Shown here one piece after another: positions 4,441 through 7,008 of a DNA stretch of 7,008 nt. Each line of letters begins with the position of its first letter. The stretch's first letter is position 1. The stretch spans positions 1 through 7,008 of the forward strand of contig CALRHO010000044.1 of NCBI GenBank assembly GCA_943359405.1, given 5' to 3'. A model generated the notes under the pieces. That model had not been told where the DNA came from, did no database searches, and saw only the letters and a list, made by a program, of their open reading frames with translations. Source of the stretch: Candidatus Nomurabacteria bacterium (lineage in GTDB: Bacteria > Patescibacteriota > Minisyncoccia > Phycocordibacterales > UBA918). A program made the translations under genes and the position numbers.

Positions 4441-5700
4441 TTAGAGCACCAAGAGTGACGGGTCAATAATGAGGAACCCACCGAGAATAAGCATGAGAAT
4501 ACCGCCAATAAGCAGTGAGTAATTGGCATACTTACCACCCAGTGACTGCAGCTTGCTATACCCCCAGATAGCAAGACCAAATACAATCACATCATCAAAC
4601 ATATAGCCCAAGGTGTACACCATAATATAGAACTGGCGCTCCATGAAGGTGAGCATATTCATCTCAAGAATTTTGGTATACGCCTGCGGTATACCAATCG
4701 AGCAGGCGAACTCAATCACATTGACCGAGAACGCAATCGCAATAATTGAAAGGACCGAAACAATCGTAATTGGCTGCTCTGCAATCGCCTTAAATTTTGC
4801 TATCACCTTGCCTTGTGTCTCTAAGTCGGTGACGTCACACACGAGCGCCGCCTCGCGATTCTTGTACCAGCGCCAGAGAAAGAAGGTGCCACCACCAACC
4901 GCCAAGGTACCCACAAGCGGCGTCACGATGGCATCTAAGGCAACCCAGTCCCAAGTCTTATACCAAACGTTGAGAATAAGGTTGTACATGATACCCTCCG
5001 CGAGCATAAAAAGCCCTGCCAGAAAAACCATCTTGCGTCGACTCCCCGCCTGCGAGAGCAGTACACAGAACGTGACAAGCACCCACATCGCGCACGGATT
5101 GAAACCATCAATGACACCAAGCAACGCCGAGAGCGAAAAAAGTGAGAGCGTCTCAAGGTCTACTATCCCAATGAGTGGCAGGTCAAATACAAACGAAGAC
5201 CCCTCCGCACTACATGACACGTCAGTGCAACCAGCACCCGCCAGACCACTTTGCTTTGGTGCCATAGCAAGATGCTCCTCGATGGTATGAATCTCGCCCC
5301 GCTTTGCGGACGAAAGGGCATCAGTCAGTGCCTTCCCAGTAGTGTCAGGACCATTAAAACCGACAATCACCCGCTCCCCCACCACCGTAATCGGAGTTAC
5401 TTTCGTAAGTTCGTGCTTTACAACGAGCTGATCAAATAAGCTTGCCGCACGGGGATCGTTTTCTACATTGAGATAGGTATAGGGCAAATCAGTGGTCGCC
5501 AACCACGCCAGCTGCTCTTTGCAGTAGCCACAACCATCACGCCCAAACATGAGGAGCTGAATCGGCTCCTCGGTTACATCATGGTGTGGGTGTGCCACTA
5601 CCGTTTCCGCCGCTGACTGACCCAAAAGCGCCGGTCCGTACCACCAGCCAAACAACGCCAATCCAAGCACCAACCAACCTCCCCAAAAAAACCTTTTCAT
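4441..5700 (-). CDS. Membrane glutaredoxin-CcdA/DsbD-like fusion protein
   Basis: A 419-residue thiol-disulfide relay protein. Residues 1-27 are a basic-then-hydrophobic anchor (MKRFFWGGWLVLGLALFGWW). Residues 46-130 are a glutaredoxin/thioredoxin-like domain with active site C57-G-Y-C60 and the cis-proline motif VTP (P103). A linker holds an extra pair, C158 and C163 (CTDVSC). Residues 184-415 are a six-span CcdA/DsbD-type core with cysteines in GFNPC (C203) and FACSIGIP (C333), 130 apart, matching the pair that carries electrons across the membrane in this family. Topology should place the glutaredoxin domain outside the cytoplasm. In DsbD the thioredoxin domain is C-terminal, so the order here is reversed. 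I chose ATG 5700 over TTG 5709. It follows msrB by 19 bases and probably also has its own promoter. Confidence 0.9.
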   Translation of the reverse strand: MKRFFWGGWLVLGLALFGWWYGPALLGQSAAETVVAHPHHDVTEEPIQLLMFGRDGCGYCKEQLAWLATTDLPYTYLNVENDPRAASLFDQLVVKHELTKVTPITVVGERVIVGFNGPDTTGKALTDALSSAKRGEIHTIEEHLAMAPKQSGLAGAGCTDVSCSAEGSSFVFDLPLIGIVDLETLSLFSLSALLGVIDGFNPCAMWVLVTFCVLLSQAGSRRKMVFLAGLFMLAEGIMYNLILNVWYKTWDWVALDAIVTPLVGTLAVGGGTFFLWRWYKNREAALVCDVTDLETQGKVIAKFKAIAEQPITIVSVLSIIAIAFSVNVIEFACSIGIPQAYTKILEMNMLTFMERQFYIMVYTLGYMFDDVIVFGLAIWGYSKLQSLGGKYANYSLLIGGILMLILGGFLIIDPSLLVL

Positions 5701-5708
5701 ATGAGGCA

Positions 5709-5717
5709 ACTATAACA
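5709..5717 (-). promoter_or_regulatory. Internal extended -10 before the glutaredoxin-CcdA gene
   Basis: On the minus strand TG-T-TATAGT (5717 to 5709) lies eight bases before ATG 5700, in the 19-base gap after msrB. It would give an additional leaderless transcript of the last gene. No -35 box is required for such an element; none is evident. Confidence 0.4.
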
Positions 5718-5719
5718 AA

Positions 5720-6172
5720 CTAGAGACGCTCCAGATACTCGCCATACCCGGCGGCCACCAACTCGTCTTGAGGAATAAACCGCAGCGCCGCTCCGTTCAT
5801 ACAGTAGCGCAAACCACCCCGCTCCGTTGGACCATCGGTGAACACGTGTCCAAGGTGACTATCAGCAATCGCCGACCGCACCTCAGTGCGAGTCTGAAAA
5901 AATAACGTTCGATCTTCGTGGGTTAGCACCGCCGTGTCACTGACTGGACGCACAAATGATGGCCAGCCCGTTTTGGACTCATATTTATCGCTCGAGAGAA
6001 ACAACGGCTCTCCGGAGAGTACATCAACATACAACCCTGGTCGCTTTTCAGTATTGAGTACACTGCTTCCCGCCCGCTCTGTTCCCGCTTCCTGAGTAAC
6101 CTTGTACACGAGCGGATCGAGGGTCGCTTGAAGGGTTGCCTGGTCGGGTTTCTGATACTGTTGCCAAGACAT
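5720..6172 (-). CDS. msrB: Peptide methionine (R)-S-oxide reductase MsrB, zinc-less, single-Cys
   Basis: A 150-residue MsrB that should reduce methionine-R-sulfoxide in proteins. Family motifs are SGEPLF (53-58), GWPSF (69-73), SHLGHVF (105-111) and the catalytic RYCMN (C124). The four zinc-binding cysteines of many MsrBs are replaced: the first pair region reads VLSGEPLF and the second VRSAIADSHLGHVF. The recycling cysteine found before GWPSF in Neisseria PilB-type MsrB is Thr68, and C124 is the only cysteine in the protein. Such 1-Cys enzymes are regenerated directly by thioredoxin or glutaredoxin. There is no signal peptide. ATG 6172 lies two bases after the upstream stop, favouring it over GTG 6181. 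It is followed by the glutaredoxin-CcdA gene. Confidence 0.95.
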   Translation of the reverse strand: MSWQQYQKPDQATLQATLDPLVYKVTQEAGTERAGSSVLNTEKRPGLYVDVLSGEPLFLSSDKYESKTGWPSFVRPVSDTAVLTHEDRTLFFQTRTEVRSAIADSHLGHVFTDGPTERGGLRYCMNGAALRFIPQDELVAAGYGEYLERL

Positions 6173-6174
6173 AC

Positions 6175-6384
6175 CTACCACGCTGGTGCAGTCTCAACGA
6201 CACTGCGGACCGCTTCAGTCGTTGACGCTACCAAGGCTGCCGCTTCAGAATACTCTGCACCGACTACCGCCGTTGCCGCTTCAAGGGTGCCCTCCCCGCT
6301 CGACCACGCTCCCCAGATGGTCGCGAGTTCACCAAGACCAAAGAAGGCTGCTGCTGCCAAAACGATTGTAGAAATGAAGTCCAT
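6175..6384 (-). CDS. Small membrane protein leading the redox operon (69 aa)
   Basis: A 69-residue protein of no recognised family. Residues 4-26 are a hydrophobic segment (ISTIVLAAAAFFGLGELATI), followed by an Ala/Glu/Val-rich helix. Its TAG stop is two bases before the msrB ATG, so msrB translation is probably coupled to it; msrB has no ribosome site of its own. It has no Shine-Dalgarno and a -10-like box nearby, as other genes here. It could be a membrane partner of the redox proteins or a leader for msrB expression. The opposite-strand frame (6128-6391) has no supporting signals. Confidence 0.6.
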   Translation of the reverse strand: MDFISTIVLAAAAFFGLGELATIWGAWSSGEGTLEAATAVVGAEYSEAAALVASTTEAVRSVVETAPAW

Positions 6385-6396
6385 GTGGTAGATGTT

Positions 6397-6406
6397 AGGT
6401 TATAAA
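6397..6406. promoter_or_regulatory. Shared divergent TATA element
   Basis: The two start codons are only 28 bases apart (6385-6412). GGTTATAAA carries TATAAA (6401-6406) for the plus-strand glycosylase, six bases before its ATG, and TATAAC (6404 to 6399 on the minus strand) for the small membrane protein, 14 bases before its ATG. The two -10 boxes overlap by four bases, so the promoters should exclude each other. No clear -35 boxes are seen. Confidence 0.5.
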
Positions 6407-6412
6407 CTCGGT

Positions 6413-7008
6413 ATGTCATCAGCCTTTGATACGCAGGCAGCGTTAAAACATTTCAGTACCGTTGACCCCACCCTTGCCCACCTCCTCAATGCCGGACTGT
6501 CCGCTCCCGCTGGTCAGGGTATTGCCCTCCCCACCCCTAAGCCATCAAGCGCCTATTTTGGGAGTATCGTGCGCTCGATTGTCAGCCAACAAATCAGTAC
6601 CAAGGCCGCCGACGCTGTCTTTGGCCGAATTGTCGTAGCGGTCGATGGCGTACGTGAAAGTCGTCGCGTCGCCACCGGCATTACCCCCGATCGCATCCTC
6701 GCTCTCCCCGAAAAAGCTCTAAAAGCCTGCGGCCTCTCCGGTCAAAAAACCAAGTACATTCGTCATAACGCCACCATCTGGCATACGGTTAACACATCAC
6801 AGTTTCCGCTGCTGCCCGATGAGGCAGTCATTGCCGAACTGACCAAACTCTACGGCATCGGTCGCTGGACGGCTGAGATGTTCCTTATGTTCACCCTCTG
6901 TCGTCCGGATGTCTTTTCGTTCGGCGACCTCGGTCTCATGCAGAGTATCTATGAGCACTACCCCCATCGACCGCACCACACGCGCAAAATCGCTCACTTG
7001 GTCGAGTC
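6413..7008 (+). CDS. DNA-3-methyladenine glycosylase (HhH-GPD), C-terminus missing
   Basis: The first 198 residues of an AlkA/Mag1-type base-excision-repair glycosylase; the gene runs past the window end. It removes alkylated bases such as 3-methyladenine from DNA. Visible features: SIVSQQIS near 55-62, the helix-hairpin-helix LTKLYGIGRWTAEMF (143-157), and the segment DVFSFGDLGL (166-175) whose D172 is the expected catalytic aspartate. The N-terminal beta domain of E. coli AlkA is absent, as in the short Mag1-like enzymes. The start ATG 6413 lies six bases after a TATAAA box with no Shine-Dalgarno, so it looks leaderless. It is divergent from the redox operon. Confidence 0.9.
   Translation, partial: MSSAFDTQAALKHFSTVDPTLAHLLNAGLSAPAGQGIALPTPKPSSAYFGSIVRSIVSQQISTKAADAVFGRIVVAVDGVRESRRVATGITPDRILALPEKALKACGLSGQKTKYIRHNATIWHTVNTSQFPLLPDEAVIAELTKLYGIGRWTAEMFLMFTLCRPDVFSFGDLGLMQSIYEHYPHRPHHTRKIAHLVE

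Noticed and set aside
4643..5290. 215-codon plus-strand open frame
   Set aside because: Fully antisense to the well-supported glutaredoxin-CcdA gene and without any start signal.

Overview
The window reads as a compact bacterial chromosome segment in the standard genetic code. The gene set is a probable bL21 start, RmuC, a GatB/YqeY-domain protein, an MsrB, a glutaredoxin-CcdA/DsbD fusion and a short AlkA/Mag1-type glycosylase, with very small spacers. I infer a Candidate Phyla Radiation (Patescibacteria) genome, probably Parcubacteria-like. That inference rests on recalled gene content and compactness, not on a marker gene. I see no tRNA, rRNA, IS element or CRISPR array.

Layout. 1-46: start of a minus-strand ribosomal protein gene (bL21) with its own promoter. 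85-640: no secure gene; overlapping short ORFs on the plus strand followed by four consecutive hairpins, two with T-rich tails. 645-1730: rmuC (minus). 1758-2108: a self-contained plus-strand cassette of two tiny membrane proteins. 2125-2361: a second cassette that may encode a 28-residue cationic peptide. 2360-3104: yqeY and a downstream coiled-coil-like small protein. 3110-3468: a third cassette with an 89-residue basic protein. 3469-3650: AT-rich spacer. 3651-4327: a fourth cassette with a near-consensus promoter, a palindrome over the -10 box and two unknown proteins, the first probably frameshifted at an A8 run. 4347-6384 (minus): a redox operon in the order small membrane protein, msrB, glutaredoxin-CcdA fusion. 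6413-7008: a divergent DNA glycosylase running off the window.

Two themes stand out. First, the recognisable genes have a -10 box only 6-10 bases before their ATG and no Shine-Dalgarno, so they look leaderless, whereas most of the unknown small genes have -35/-10 promoters, good Shine-Dalgarno sites and intrinsic terminators. Second, the redox operon pairs a zinc-less, single-cysteine MsrB with a membrane-anchored thiol relay, suggesting linked methionine sulfoxide repair and extracytoplasmic thiol reduction. The predicted compartments do not match simply, since the glutaredoxin domain should lie outside and MsrB has no signal peptide.
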